A stretch of DNA of 64,000 nt from Hyposmocoma kahamanoa (lineage: Eukaryota; Arthropoda; Insecta; Lepidoptera; Cosmopterigidae). The translations under genes were made by a program, and so were the position numbers. Numbering within the stretch: position 1 is the stretch's first letter; each line of letters starts with the position of its first letter. This document shows, one piece after another, positions 31,839 through 42,399 of the stretch. The notes under the pieces were generated by a model that was given only the letters and a program-made list of their open reading frames with translations, did no database searches and had not been told where the DNA came from. The DNA lies in the NCBI RefSeq assembly GCF_003589595.1, contig NW_020653766.1, positions 922,688-986,687 on the forward strand. Direction: 5' to 3'.

Positions 31839-32213
31839 ACTGATAAAAGATTACTTTCCAAAGTGCTGTTGTACTAATATCCAATTAGCTGTGTTGGTGA
31901 TAATTACGGTACAGCGTTATATGAAATGTAGGTTTAGGTGAAAAGTATAATAATTGGTCCGGGGCAAACTTTGAGCCACTGTTCGGGCCGTGAAAGGGGC
32001 AGGGTCGAAAGGGTCAACGTAAATTTGGACGCCCGCGTATTTAGCCCGAGGATGAACATGGAAAAGCGTTTTTCAAATTATACCCTCTCTTAGGGCTGAA
32101 ATACCTTATGGATACACAAATATTAAGAGCGAGTGGCGGCCTTCTTGGCAACAGTCAACGTTGTGGAAATGGTTTTTTGCCAGCTGCTGATTTAGTACCT
32201 AATTTACTTTATT

Positions 32214-32290
32214 TAGTAACGGTAGAGCTTCTAGTGAAAGCGTTTGTCCAGGATATGAATTTCTGTCGCCAAAACGAAACTTGTAATCGT
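32214..32290 (+). mobile_element. SINE-like family B, 5' fragment
   Basis: GTAACGGTAGAGCTTCTAGTG, GCGTTTGTCCAGGATATG and TTTCTGTCGCC match the family's 5' end. Confidence 0.55.
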
Positions 32291-32300
32291 AACATTGATT

Positions 32301-32430
32301 AAATTCTACTAGATTGTTATAATTATTAATACAAAGATCGAACACTCAGAAACAAATCCTTGGATCCGGCCGGATTCGAAGCGACGTAACATTCCAAACG
32401 CTATACCAACTAAACCACGGAACGAACCAG
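32301..32430 (-). mobile_element. tRNA-derived SINE family E
   Basis: On the minus strand: GTGGTTTAGTTGGTATAGCG is a good A box and GCTTCGAATCCGGCCGGAT a B box, followed by the family tail ending ATTATAACAATCTAGTAGAATT. The head is tRNA-like but is not a functional tRNA gene. Confidence 0.75.
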
Positions 32431-32794
32431 CGGACCTCACGAATTTTTCTGTGTGTTTGTCCTCGTGCCTTTGTATTTGGTTCTTTCAACGACATTTTAG
32501 CCGTAGCGCCATCGTTTTTTTTTTTCATCAGTTTTCAAAACCGAATTATGTTCGTCATTCGCAAAACGACATCAAATGTTTTTGGGACCTATGTTATATA
32601 ATAACGTAAACCGAGCTATTGAAATTTTCTCTAAAACACGTAAAGAATGTAAATTGGCAGTCACTAAGTACTTACAACTAAAATCCTATGAGGAAACCGA
32701 AATAATGCTGCAAACAATACAATAAATAAAATAAATTAATACAATGTTAGTAATTTATAATTTATAATAACTAAAATAATCAAATTTATTCATA

Positions 32795-32890
32795 TACACA
32801 CAAGCACACATCACTCACGCACGCACACATATGTATACACACCACTCACACAAACACACACACACACAAGCGCGCGAGCGCACCCACATC
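32795..32890. repeat. (CA)n-rich microsatellite
   Basis: Imperfect CACA / CACACG runs, then GCGCGCGAGCGC. Confidence 0.8.
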
Positions 32891-33039
32891 CACACAAACA
32901 TGTCAATCTCCGTTTGCTTGAAGTTTTTTACGTACTGCTTTATTTGCCACAAATTTGTTATATATATTGTTATCTTCTTTTTCTCTTTATTTCCTTATAT
33001 TTTATATTGTTCTAAGTAACTTATTCTCCACACAGTGTT

Positions 33040-33228
33040 CACTTTGTAATTTGAGTCTGAGAGTGAGGGATCGGAATACTGTAACACAGGATATCCTAGT
33101 ATAGGTTCCGCTCACTCACAATGGTAATAGACCATTCATTCATGTTCTCATTAAGATATTCATTAACTAATCTAAGAATACCATTGTGATTGGAAATAAA
33201 TGGTTATTATTATTATTATTATCTATGA
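33040..33228 (+). mobile_element. LINE 3' UTR with (ATT)n tail
   Basis: GAGTCTGAGAGTGAGGGATC, GGTTCCGCTCACTC and AATAAATGG followed by (TTA)n are what a retroposon 3' end looks like. No coding remains. Confidence 0.5.
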
Positions 33229-33239
33229 GAAATTTTAAA

Positions 33240-33440
33240 AGTATTTCGTCACCCAGTTAGATACCTTTACAGCTACCAGCCCTGACTAGAGATGTCGCTA
33301 TTCATTGTATTTAATTTTTTATTGAATTGATATTCAATTATTTTTTATGTGAAATTACTCAACTAGATTGTTATGATTATTACTTCGACGTCTTCTAGCA
33401 TACCGTGCCATACACTATACCAACTAAGCTAAATTCTACT
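33240..33440 (-). mobile_element. SINE family E, diverged
   Basis: Contains CCCAGTTAGATACCTTTAC, GAATTGATATTCAATTA, ACTCAACTAGATTG and the A-box complement CTATACCAACTAAGCTAAAT. The B box is lost. Confidence 0.6.
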
Positions 33441-33897
33441 ACTCATTTGTAAGAGATATTCCCCTGAAAAGAATGAGTCAGAAACTCTATGGGATTTATA
33501 TTTTTCTCCCGATGATGTCGACGATGGAGCATGCAGACTTATTCGAGGAATAAGTCTGCGCGCAGGTAATACTACTCCTTAGCTGTTCGCCATATAAAAT
33601 AATGTAATTCCATCGCAATGGGTTGAGTTGATAAGTAAGTAAACATATTTAGCAGCAATACTTCTCGCTAACGGTGTAGGAAAGCATCATGGTAAAACCT
33701 GTGCGTAGAAGAAGGTTCACAACCCTTAAACGACTTTAAAAAGAATCTACTTGTTATAATAACTGCTACTGAGCTAGGTAGATATGCGCTGTTTATTGTT
33801 TTGGTCATAACTTTGTAATCCGTGTACCGTATGACTCGTTCATGTACAGATTAAATACATCATTCTCTTACAAAAACATCTACGCTATAATAGCCTA

Positions 33898-34102
33898 CTA
33901 AATCTGACTAATGACACCAGGGGCTCAATACGAGGAAAAATAACCTAATCACGCGCTCAGAGAGGTGAAAATAACGTTGCCCGCCGTGTGCGGAGCCGAA
34001 TGCTCATAAATGAAAGTATATAAGTAAGAAAACTTGTATGAGCGTTTGTGCCGACGTCGGTACACTCATCGCGGAACCTCGTGCGAGTGACGGAGCCCTG
34101 GT
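33898..34102 (-). repeat. Dispersed repeat R, copy 2
   Basis: Inverted partner of 16926-17127, with AAATCTGACTAATGACACC, TTGCCCGCCG, GTGCGGAGCCGAATG and GACGGAGCCCTGG. Confidence 0.65.
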
Positions 34103-34449
34103 GCATGAGTGTCTTTATTTGTAACGTCTTGTCAATTCATCTACTCCTCTATGACAGCCGGTCTTGATCTTGCTATGTAAATATTTATTGATTATAAGTC
34201 TGGTACTCGATCGGCACTGTTATTTAAACGAACTACAAAATAAAGCATTTATGACCTAGTTACGATTAGGAAAGATAGTTACATAAAAATGGATTCATCT
34301 CCCGTCTCCACGTAAAATGTGCTAAAATAAACTCCAGTAAAAGGGTAAGGTCCACGGCAGTGAAAACTAAATGTCAGCCTTTAGCGTAGGCTCTACCACT
34401 ATGCCTGGAATAGTCATTTTATATTAAACATTTCTTTCTCTTTTGTCAA

Positions 34450-34775
34450 GTCAAGAGACGGGACGTACAAGTCGTGCATCTGGTGGTAAGCGACACGCCT
34501 ATTCAAAAGGCTGCTAACAGATTAACCACAGAGACAGACAGGTTAAGCCTTAAGTGCATGAAGTTGATTACGACTTCACGCATAAACTGCAAACATGCAG
34601 TGAATCTGTTAGTAGCCTAACAGCTGCAATGCCACTCAGATCTTTAAATCGCAAAGATCTAAGGGGCACTGCCACTGCGCTCGTCATCGTCACCCTGACA
34701 CATAAGTCGACAAGTCCCATGTGCCTGTAATATCACCAACACTATTACCCTTCCAAACCGGAACGCAGTAATGTT
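34450..34775 (-). mobile_element. SINE-like family B with a nested TIR insert
   Basis: Family B runs from GACGGGACGTACAAGTCGTG to CCAAACCGGAACGCAGTAATG. It is split at CACGCCTATTCAAA / AACAGCTGCAATGCCACTC by an insert at 34509-34617. Confidence 0.75.
34509..34617. mobile_element. MITE of about 109 bp nested in SINE B
   Basis: Ends AGGCTGCTAACAGATT and complement of AGGCTACTAACAGATT. The host SINE's consensus continues on both sides. The target duplication is not clear. Confidence 0.6.
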
Positions 34776-35261
34776 CATATTACTGTGCTGCAAACGACCT
34801 CAAAGAAACCGTATTAACTGTAATTAAGGTGATTCTCCTCGAGATATGCCAGAAGTCGGTCATAAACTTCTTAAGACAAGGTCCATAAACTTGAAAAGTA
34901 CGACGCGATCGACTTTGGCCTGTAATTGGCAAAGTTCTCCAAAACAATATTTGGATACAGTTTGGACTTTAGCAAGCTTCCGTTACTTGGAAACTAATAC
35001 AGCTCGTGCGAGAAGGTACAAGCAGGCGGAGATCGGAGATTTATCAAAAGTTGTTTTCAGCCAGCACACAACTCTTTTAGGAGACTGCAAGATCAAAATC
35101 ATCATCACAATCTATTTAGAATACTTGTATGAATGATTTGAATGTCTTGACATTTACTCGCTGAAAAATTTGGTTAACCATGAAGGTTATATAGTACCTC
35201 TATTAGATCGTACATTTCACCAAAACCTGGCAGGAATATTTTACAAATTTCTTATTACTCT

Positions 35262-36262
35262 AAGTCAAATAATCATTTATTCCATAGGTAAAATTTTTAC
35301 ACTTGATAACATAATTTTTTAAGCTACTCCTCGTTCACTACCACTACACTACGCTGACCTCCCTGAGAAGAACGAGCAAGAAACTCTAGGGATTGCTCCT
35401 GTGTGGAATCTAGACTCAAGATGTCTTTCCGTAAATCTTTATCTAAGACATAATCTTCAATTTTGTAATATGAATTTTCAATTTAAATACTTTTAATGTA
35501 AGTTTTAAACTTAGGTAATAATAATCTTAATATACTATACTCTGAAATGTTATTGTAAAATGTATACAGTTCCCCATAAAATAATGGTTTACCAGTTAAA
35601 TGAAATTGTGGTACCTTGAGCTTGGACTTAGTTCTAAGGTTAATATGTTATTATAGATATCTTCTTTCTTAATGAAATTATGTATATTTTTATGGACATA
35701 CAAAATATTTCAGTATATATACTGTGACGCCACAGTCATGATACCAGTCTCCTTAAACTTTTCTCTGAGTGAAATCCGAGAACCTAAACAGTACACAGAA
35801 CGAATCGCTCGTTTTTGCAACACAAATATGGTTTATATATCTGCCGTTCTACCCCACATTAGAATCCCGTAAGACTGAAGTAAATTAGTCTAGCAGTAGC
35901 AACATCGGTAAGCTCATATATTCTACGGACTGCGTTTGCAGCAGGGCTTAATCTGCTGGCGAAAGAAGATATACGAGGAAACAATTGAAGTTTACTATCT
36001 AAGGTCACTCCCAAAAAGACAGCTTTGTAAGCAAGGTGTAATTTTTCTCCATTTATTTCTATGTCAATCATAGTCGATTTTACTTTAGGCAATTCAAAAT
36101 TTAACACACTTTGTCTTCTTGGCACTGAGCAATAAATTGTTAGCATTAAACCAATAAACTTCCTTTGAAAGTTGTAATTAGTTAACGTCATTTCTATCTG
36201 TTTTAAAAATTAAGGATGTGTCGTCAGCAAACAATACTATTTCGCAAAGGTTCTTATCAAAG
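35262..36262 (-). mobile_element. LINE family J1, copy D
   Basis: Tail AAGTCAAATAATC, UTR, C-terminal region, then EINGEKLHLAYKAVFLGVTL and, further upstream, a decayed catalytic FADDTSL equivalent near 36215-36235. Multiple frameshifts. 5'-truncated. Confidence 0.8.
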
Positions 36263-36454
36263 AACATTATATTGCTATTGCATGCTATAATTTTATTAGG
36301 TCATATCATAGAATTTTGTTTTTAGTTAAGTTTTAAGTTTAAAAATTTAATTTTAAACAGGACATAATTATTTTAAAGCAGTCGTGAAAAAGTGATAGAT
36401 GCTCCCCTGAAAAATTTTTCGGAAAAATGGAGCTTTTGCCCTTTCTACAAAACA

Positions 36455-36620
36455 CCGACGATATGCGGATCCTCTCTTTCCTTGCTCTTATATTTTGTCT
36501 AATAGTAATTTATGTGACACAAAATCAAACGCTTCCGTCAAGTCCATGAAGATTGTAGATACTGCTTCCCTTTTATTGACACAGTCCGATACAGTTGTTA
36601 ATAAGTTAAGAGCCAAGCTC
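36455..36620 (-). pseudogene. LINE reverse transcriptase fragment
   Basis: Minus-strand frame TIFMDLTEAFDFVSHKLLL is the RT palm motif A region of Jockey-type LINEs, followed by an in-frame stop. It belongs to a different family from J1. Confidence 0.7.
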
Positions 36621-37075
36621 TAGTCAGTATGTTCTTCTATTGACCTCCTTATTCATTATTCATTGGAACTCTTTCTTCATCTTGGTCTTGCTCCATTCCT
36701 TTTTCGTTCTATCTTACCCTCAATCATAATTCTCACAAATTCGTCATTCGGTAACAAACATTTTCCCCTTCCGTTCTTTATTGTATTTAAAAGATTTATT
36801 TCTTCCTTAACTCTTTTTAAAGCTTCTTCATTTGAACACAAGTTGCAAGATCACAGTCAACACATGCTAAATGGACGAGTTTCAAGAGCAGTCGAAACTT
36901 CGGAATATGGTCAGAGAATACTCCATACTCAGGTGGTAAACTACTCAATACTTTGGCGTATAACTTTATCTACGATATTTGCAGATCTCACCGTTGCATC
37001 ACACGGTATAGAATGTAAATAAACAGCATTTTAAATGAAAAATATCAAAATTTTTATGTTTTAAAAAGAACTTAA

Positions 37076-37284
37076 CTGCTTCCGCGGCCGAACGGTTACC
37101 ATGCTGGTCTGCCACGAAAAGGTCCCGAGTTCTATTCCCAGGCCGGGAGAAATATTTGTATGGCTTAAGTTAATTTCCTAATGAGTTTGGGTGTATTTTG
37201 TGGCTGTCTATGGTTGTCTATGTGTGTGTCAATAGCACCTGCAATACAAGGTTTCCCTAGTGCGGTGTATTTATTATTATTATA
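37076..37284 (+). mobile_element. tRNA-derived SINE family A
   Basis: Head CGGCCGAACGGTTACCATGC, B box CGAGTTCTATTCCC, body GGCCGGGAGAAATATTTGT, GTTGTCTATGTGTGTGTC and GGTTTCCCTAGTGCGG, then a (TTA)n tail. Confidence 0.85.
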
Positions 37285-37404
37285 TAAGTTAGTTCTAATT
37301 AGACAACCACACAAATTACCACATCCCGAACCTGGGAATACGTACCTTGTAAACCTATCCAGTACACGCAAATCAGAACCTATTGACAACCTCGGTGACC
37401 GTTA

Positions 37405-37566
37405 GATTTATATTGTGGCGCTGGAAGCGAGGGTCCCGGTTCTATTCCCGGTAAATTGGGATATTAACTTTTCTAAATGAGTTCTGGTCTGGATGTTCTG
37501 GAAAGTGTCCCCTGGAAATCCCTAGTTTGAGACCAGGCAATAAGTGTGATTGTCTGGCACTATAAT
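37405..37566 (+). mobile_element. SINE family C
   Basis: B box CCCGGTTCTATTCCCGG, then TTAACTTTTCTAAATGAG, CCTAGTTTGAGACCAGG and GTGATTGTCTGGC. The A-box end is short. Confidence 0.7.
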
Positions 37567-38077
37567 ATTTATGATTATTATTAATTAAAAAAGCCAATTC
37601 GTTTCCGAAATTGGGCCTACCATTAATAGAACTTTTTTATCTAGCACCCAGTCTGCTAATTACCGAGGTTATAGATATAATATTACACTTAACAATAATA
37701 GAATTTTTACAAATTTGCAACGTTCTCGTTTTCAACATTATAAAATGTGTCGAACAAAAATGAGCACCAGTAACAAAAGAAAAACATCATTTAATAAGCT
37801 CTCAATGTGTACGTATTGTCTTCTTCCAGCTAACCTAATAGCATAAGCCTGCAAAAGAGGAAGAAAAAGTTGCGAATGAATAGCAAAGCTGCACTAAGCC
37901 AGCATAGGTTTGTCCGGAGCTATTATAAGCTTTGGCGGGGCTCTATTTGAAACAACGTGACTGGATTTCACAGAGAGTATTGTGTAATTTTAAGAATAGC
38001 AGTTTTTTGTGTCTATTATTCTGGTAAAGTAATTTATAACGTGAGTTGTCTTGATGTAAACTCGTCTTTGAATGACT

Positions 38078-38158
38078 GTTTCAACTGCTATCGACAGGAG
38101 TGTAGCTTACCATCAGGTGCAGGACTTGTGTGTCCCGTCACTTGACATTATAATAAAA
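38078..38158 (+). mobile_element. SINE-like family B, 3' end
   Basis: CAACTGCTATCGACAGG, GTAGCTTACCATCAGGTGC and tail ATTATAATAAAAAA. A family Q unit follows directly in inverted orientation. Confidence 0.7.
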
Positions 38159-38250
38159 AATGAAACATTTTTTTTCGGATCTAAATCGCAAACATTTCTT
38201 TTTTCAAACAAACCAACGTTTCAGGCCATTTACAGGTTCAAAGGTTCGAA
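38159..38250 (-). mobile_element. Family Q unit
   Basis: TGAAACATTTTTTTTCGGATC, TTTTCAAACAAACCAACGTTTC and TTTACAGGTT follow the family order; the distal GTGATCATGG part is lost. Confidence 0.55.
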
Positions 38251-38457
38251 ACGTTGATTTTTTTAATTTCCGAAAAATTCAGATGTTCTAAAGGTGGTAG
38301 GTCAAACCATTAGGATTTCACGGCTACGGCTATAGGCAATTTGGGTAATTTTGAATACGTTTTTTACGGATATTGAAATAAAAATGTAGCTATTGGTCGG
38401 TTTTATTGATTAATGGATGTCCTTTCATACCCAAATCGAGAATAATTGAACTCTAAC

Positions 38458-38480
38458 CATTGACTTACAAAAAGTCAATG
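38458..38480. mobile_element. hAT-type MITE 'H' reduced to a 23-bp stub
   Basis: Only the two termini remain: CATTGACTTAC and GTCAATG joined by a few A residues. It is flanked by a perfect 8-bp duplication ACTCTAAC (38450-38457 and 38481-38488). Confidence 0.75.
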
Positions 38481-38893
38481 ACTCTAACTGGAAAAACTGT
38501 TTGAAAAAATTACGCTTACGGATCCAGAGGTATAATTGAACCAACGTAGTTTGGATAGTGAAAATGCTTCCTCAATAACAAATTAAATTAACTCCGGTAA
38601 GGTTATAGTTGTTGAAAATCCTAAATACATTGTCTTGGCGAATAATTTATCATTCACTTGGGGATAACATTTACCAATTAGCAACTTTCCAACGGATATA
38701 AAAAGAAACTGAAGCACACACACGTTTCACTCGTTGAACATGCGCGAACGGAAAATGGCGGGTAGGTTGTTTTCTGTGCCTAATTTCGAAAGCAATTAAT
38801 ATTACAATAATACAATCCAAAATATTTATTCTGTCACAAAAGATACAAAGTAGATTAATGGCAAGGATTCTCCTTTCAAGTATATAAATACCT

Positions 38894-38935
38894 GTGTATG
38901 TGTGTGTGAAGGTGTGTGTGTGTGTGTGTGTGTGA
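38894..38935. repeat. (GT)n microsatellite
   Basis: TGTGTATGTGTGTGTG followed by an uninterrupted GT run. Confidence 0.9.
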
Positions 38936-39951
38936 ATTATCTTTTAGCAAAACTTGTTTTAACGGCTATGGCAGAGACAACAGTAGTTCTTTTGTTAAAT
39001 ATTTTAGAGTCATATGTTAAAGTTTTGTGTAACTTTCGGGGTGCAACATAGAATATATTTAAAATATATAGTTTTCTATATTTTGTTTTGACAAGAGATC
39101 AGCATGATATTAACAACTCCTCAGTGTAAGTAGTATCTATTCGGCACAAAGTATACATCACTTTAATTAGGGATCTTTGTGCTCTTTCCAACTCCAGGAA
39201 CTTTGTCTTAGCAGTGCCACCCCAAACAGGTATACCTACAATTACATAGAACCGACTGAGCTACTGCAATGTACACTTTATTTAAAAGGTATTCGCCTAC
39301 TACATGTGATACCATGTCTAATAAGTCATATCTACTGTTATTTAAATATTCTAATTATGTAATATGAAGTATTATTTAATATTTGAGAGTAGTACCCTAA
39401 AATGTTATTTTAATTTTCACAATAATATATTTACTTACTTGAATAGTAAAAATTGCTATCGAAATTAATCAGGTAGAGTAAATTAACCTAAAAATCACCC
39501 ATATTAGGCCTTTTCGTTTCACGCAGTTATCGATGTATTTGACTACAAGTTTTAAGACAAAGGAAAAGAATCATCGAACGCGTTTTATTCCAAGTTCAAG
39601 GAAATTCCGAGTTACGCAATAAAAAATCCAGTTGTATTGTATTTAAAAATATCTCGCACTTGACAACTAACATAGTACTATCTAAAAAATTGCGTTATAT
39701 TATATTTTATTTCAAAATTGCGATATATTAATAGTTTATCACCAAAATTTCGCTATATTTGTATGTCATTCGTATACGACTTAATTTCAACGTGACAGGA
39801 CAACATCGTCGCTTTGAAATTAAAAAGGTAATATTAATATAACTTAAAGCAATTTAGAAATAATACTATGTAAGTTGTCATGTGCGATATGTATATTTTG
39901 AAATGCAAAGAAAAGTAATGAGTCTATTATATCTAAACATCTGCCATATTA

Positions 39952-40372
39952 GAGCGATGCTACACAGGCGTTAGTGTCGCAATGCTACGATTTCGACGCA
40001 CCGAGTGCCACGTGAGCAATACGGTGTCGCAACGCACCGCAGCACCCTTCCGCGCTTCGTGTCCAAATTCCTTGTCCGATGCACACGCCTTCCGTCACCA
40101 CACACCGTTTCAACGCACCACGTGGCATGTAGTTCTAATTTATATGTACGTAGCGTCTACTCCCGTTCCCCGGTCCGTTCAAAATAATTACTGTCAAATA
40201 AGTAATATTTGGGCAAATTAAGAGACGCATGATGCGAATTAAGCTTCATACTTGTCGCGTTTTGATATGGTCGAGTATTACTACTTACTTTATTATAATT
40301 ATTTCGGACAAAGAACGAAAGTAGGCCCTCAGGCGTCGCAAAACCGACGCAACGTATCGTGTGGCATCGCTC
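39952..40372. mobile_element. PIF/Harbinger-like MITE, 421 bp
   Basis: TTA on both sides (39949-39951 and 40373-40375). Terminal inverted repeat GAGCGATGC(C/T)ACAC. A second, inner inverted repeat (about 40180-40316, ATAATTACTGTCAAATAAG) matches the unit at 29392-29545, indicating a nested or composite structure. CpG-rich, non-coding. Confidence 0.6.
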
Positions 40373-40676
40373 TTACTCAAAAGAACATTAAACTACGAAC
40401 TGCCTAATGCAATCACGCGGCCTTCGTCTTAATGTTGCATGACAGACCGACATAAAAACAATCCTTTAGTATTTCATACGGAAAGTTAATGATTAAGTGC
40501 CTTGTTTTTCTAGAAGGAACAGTATGTGACCACCCCCCTAACACGTGTATCCATAATTTTCACGACTTTGGCTGATATGAAATTCTCACACCCTCAATAA
40601 TAAACTGAGTAAATCGATAACTAACATTTTTGGGAAAGTGATGAAATAGATAAATGTACCACCACCATCGCACCAG

Positions 40677-40825
40677 GTAAACATAGATAACCACAAATTA
40701 TACCCAAACTCGCGAGAGAAAGAAATTTAGGCCAAACAAATATTTCTGCCGGCCCGGGAATTGAAACCGGGATCTCTTCGTGACAGACCAATATGGTAAC
40801 CGTTCTGCCGCAGAGGCAGTTTATG
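40677..40825 (-). mobile_element. tRNA-derived SINE family A
   Basis: Inverted copy: CCCAAACTCGCGAGAGAAAG, CCGGCCCGGGAATTGAAACC (B box complement) and TATGGTAACCGTTCTGCCG (A box complement). The 3' tail is missing. Confidence 0.75.
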
Positions 40826-41066
40826 AAAGGCAGATGAAACCATCATTACTATTTTCGTCGACTCTTTGTACATCTTACTAATGAAGAGGTCTCCTAAGAG
40901 AGACCTGCAAGAGAGGATTTAGGCTATTGTCCGCCACGCTTAGTTGCATGTTTTCCACGGGATGTGACATATACACACAAATAGACAGAGAGAGAGAGAA
41001 ATTTCCTTCGTCTACGACGACTAATCCTATCACACGGTTTACGTGATTTTCTAGCTATCTTTATTT

Positions 41067-41195
41067 TTTAACCGATTTCAAAAAAAAGGTGGAGGTTATA
41101 TGCTCGGCCATATGTACGTTTTCCGATTTCTCCGTCAATTGTGGACCGATTTTGAAGTTTTTTTTTTTTGAAAGGGTATACTCTCGAGGTGACCC
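41067..41195 (+). repeat. Repeat family P, left end, diverged
   Basis: TTTTTAACCGATTTC, GGTGGAGGTTATATGC and TTGTGGACCGATTTTGAAG match with changes. Confidence 0.5.
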
Positions 41196-41503
41196 TGATG
41201 CTGATGATGATGTTTCGGGTTCCGGGTCAAAACCATCATTACGACGACGATTTTAAGATCGACACACGTGTCTAGTCTGTACTCTACCCAAATACTGACC
41301 GATAGGAGCCTGATAGCAAACCACCTTTATACCCTAGATCGTAAAATAAACGCAAATTTGATGGATTAGCCTCTAAAGTTGGCGTAAAAATTTAAACGAT
41401 GAGGTTAAATTTAACTGCTTGCTAATAAAAAAGTTAATCGAACGAATTGTTTATCTCAACACTAGAATAATTTAATTTACTAAATGAAGGCAGTAGTGAA
41501 GAA

Positions 41504-41549
41504 TAATAAAGCACACACTCACAGCCCCACACTAGGGAGATCCTGTATT
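41504..41549 (-). mobile_element. SINE A fragment of 46 bp with 12-bp target duplication
   Basis: Holds only the 3' end of family A (AATAAAGCACACACTC, CCCCACACTAGGGAGA). It is flanked by AGTAGTGAAGAA at 41492-41503 and 41550-41561. This is a 5'-truncated insertion. Confidence 0.75.
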
Positions 41550-41634
41550 AGTAGTGAAGAAGATAACTATTCATTGAATAGTTTTATTTAAAATAGTTTG
41601 AATAAATATGTTATTGAAGGCGGTATGAAGAACC

Positions 41635-41690
41635 TGAAAGAAAGTGAGGAAGGAGGAAAGGAGGAGGAAGGGAGGAAGGGGGTTTGTTAG
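41635..41690. repeat. Purine-rich tract
   Basis: GGAAGGAGGAAAGGAGGAGG-type run of A and G, next to a family B copy. Confidence 0.7.
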
Positions 41691-41726
41691 GAGAGTCGTT
41701 AGAGAAGCGTGGTTCTCTGCCTACCC

Positions 41727-41970
41727 CATTTGAGAGATTCATCCAGGAATACCGTCAACTTACCTATTTCTGCCTCCAAGCGACAATGTGAGCATTTTTA
41801 TTATTGAGAGCCGGTTTGGAAGGGTAAGGGTGCTGGTGAAATTACTGGCAGTGCCCCTCAAACCTTTGTAATTTAAAGCTCTGAGTAGCACTGCAACTGC
41901 TATGGACAGGCGTGTCGCTTACTACCAGACGCACGGCTGGTTCGTCCCGTCACTTGGTGTTATAAAAAAA
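41727..41970 (+). mobile_element. SINE-like family B
   Basis: From GAGAGATTCATCCAGG to TGTTATAAAAAAA, with GGTGCTGGTGAAATTAC and GGACAGGCGTGTCGCTTACT. Missing the ACATGGGACTTGTC segment. Confidence 0.8.
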
Positions 41971-42180
41971 GACAGGCGGTCAAGTGTGAGTCGGACCTTG
42001 CAAGAACGTATTGCTGGCTACATTGACCGTTCTTTGAAAACTTTGATAAAACCAATATAGAGTCGTTTATCTATAAATTAGTTAACTATTGATTTGAAAT
42101 GAACGGAAGATATAGTCCAAGATTCTAATTCTATCATATTGAAGGAATTTTGCTTCGTGTACGGTCTTTGCATTAATAAT

Positions 42181-42376
42181 AATAATAGTAATGCCCCTCA
42201 CTAGGGAAACCCCGTGTCGCAGTTTTCATGGACACACGAATAGACAATCACTACTTCTACCCAAACTCACGAAAGAAATAGATGTAAGCCATACAAATAT
42301 TTTTCCTAGCCCGGGTATCGAATCCGGGACCTCTGCGCGGCAGTCCACCATGGTAACCGTTCGGCCACGTTGGCAG
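42181..42376 (-). mobile_element. tRNA-derived SINE family A
   Basis: Inverted: CACTAGGGAAACCCCGTG, CCTAGCCCGGGTATCGAATCC and GGTAACCGTTCGGCCAC. It is followed by family E tail-like sequence (ATTATAACAAACTAGTGG). Confidence 0.85.
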
Positions 42377-42399
42377 TTAATTATAACAAACTAGTGGAG

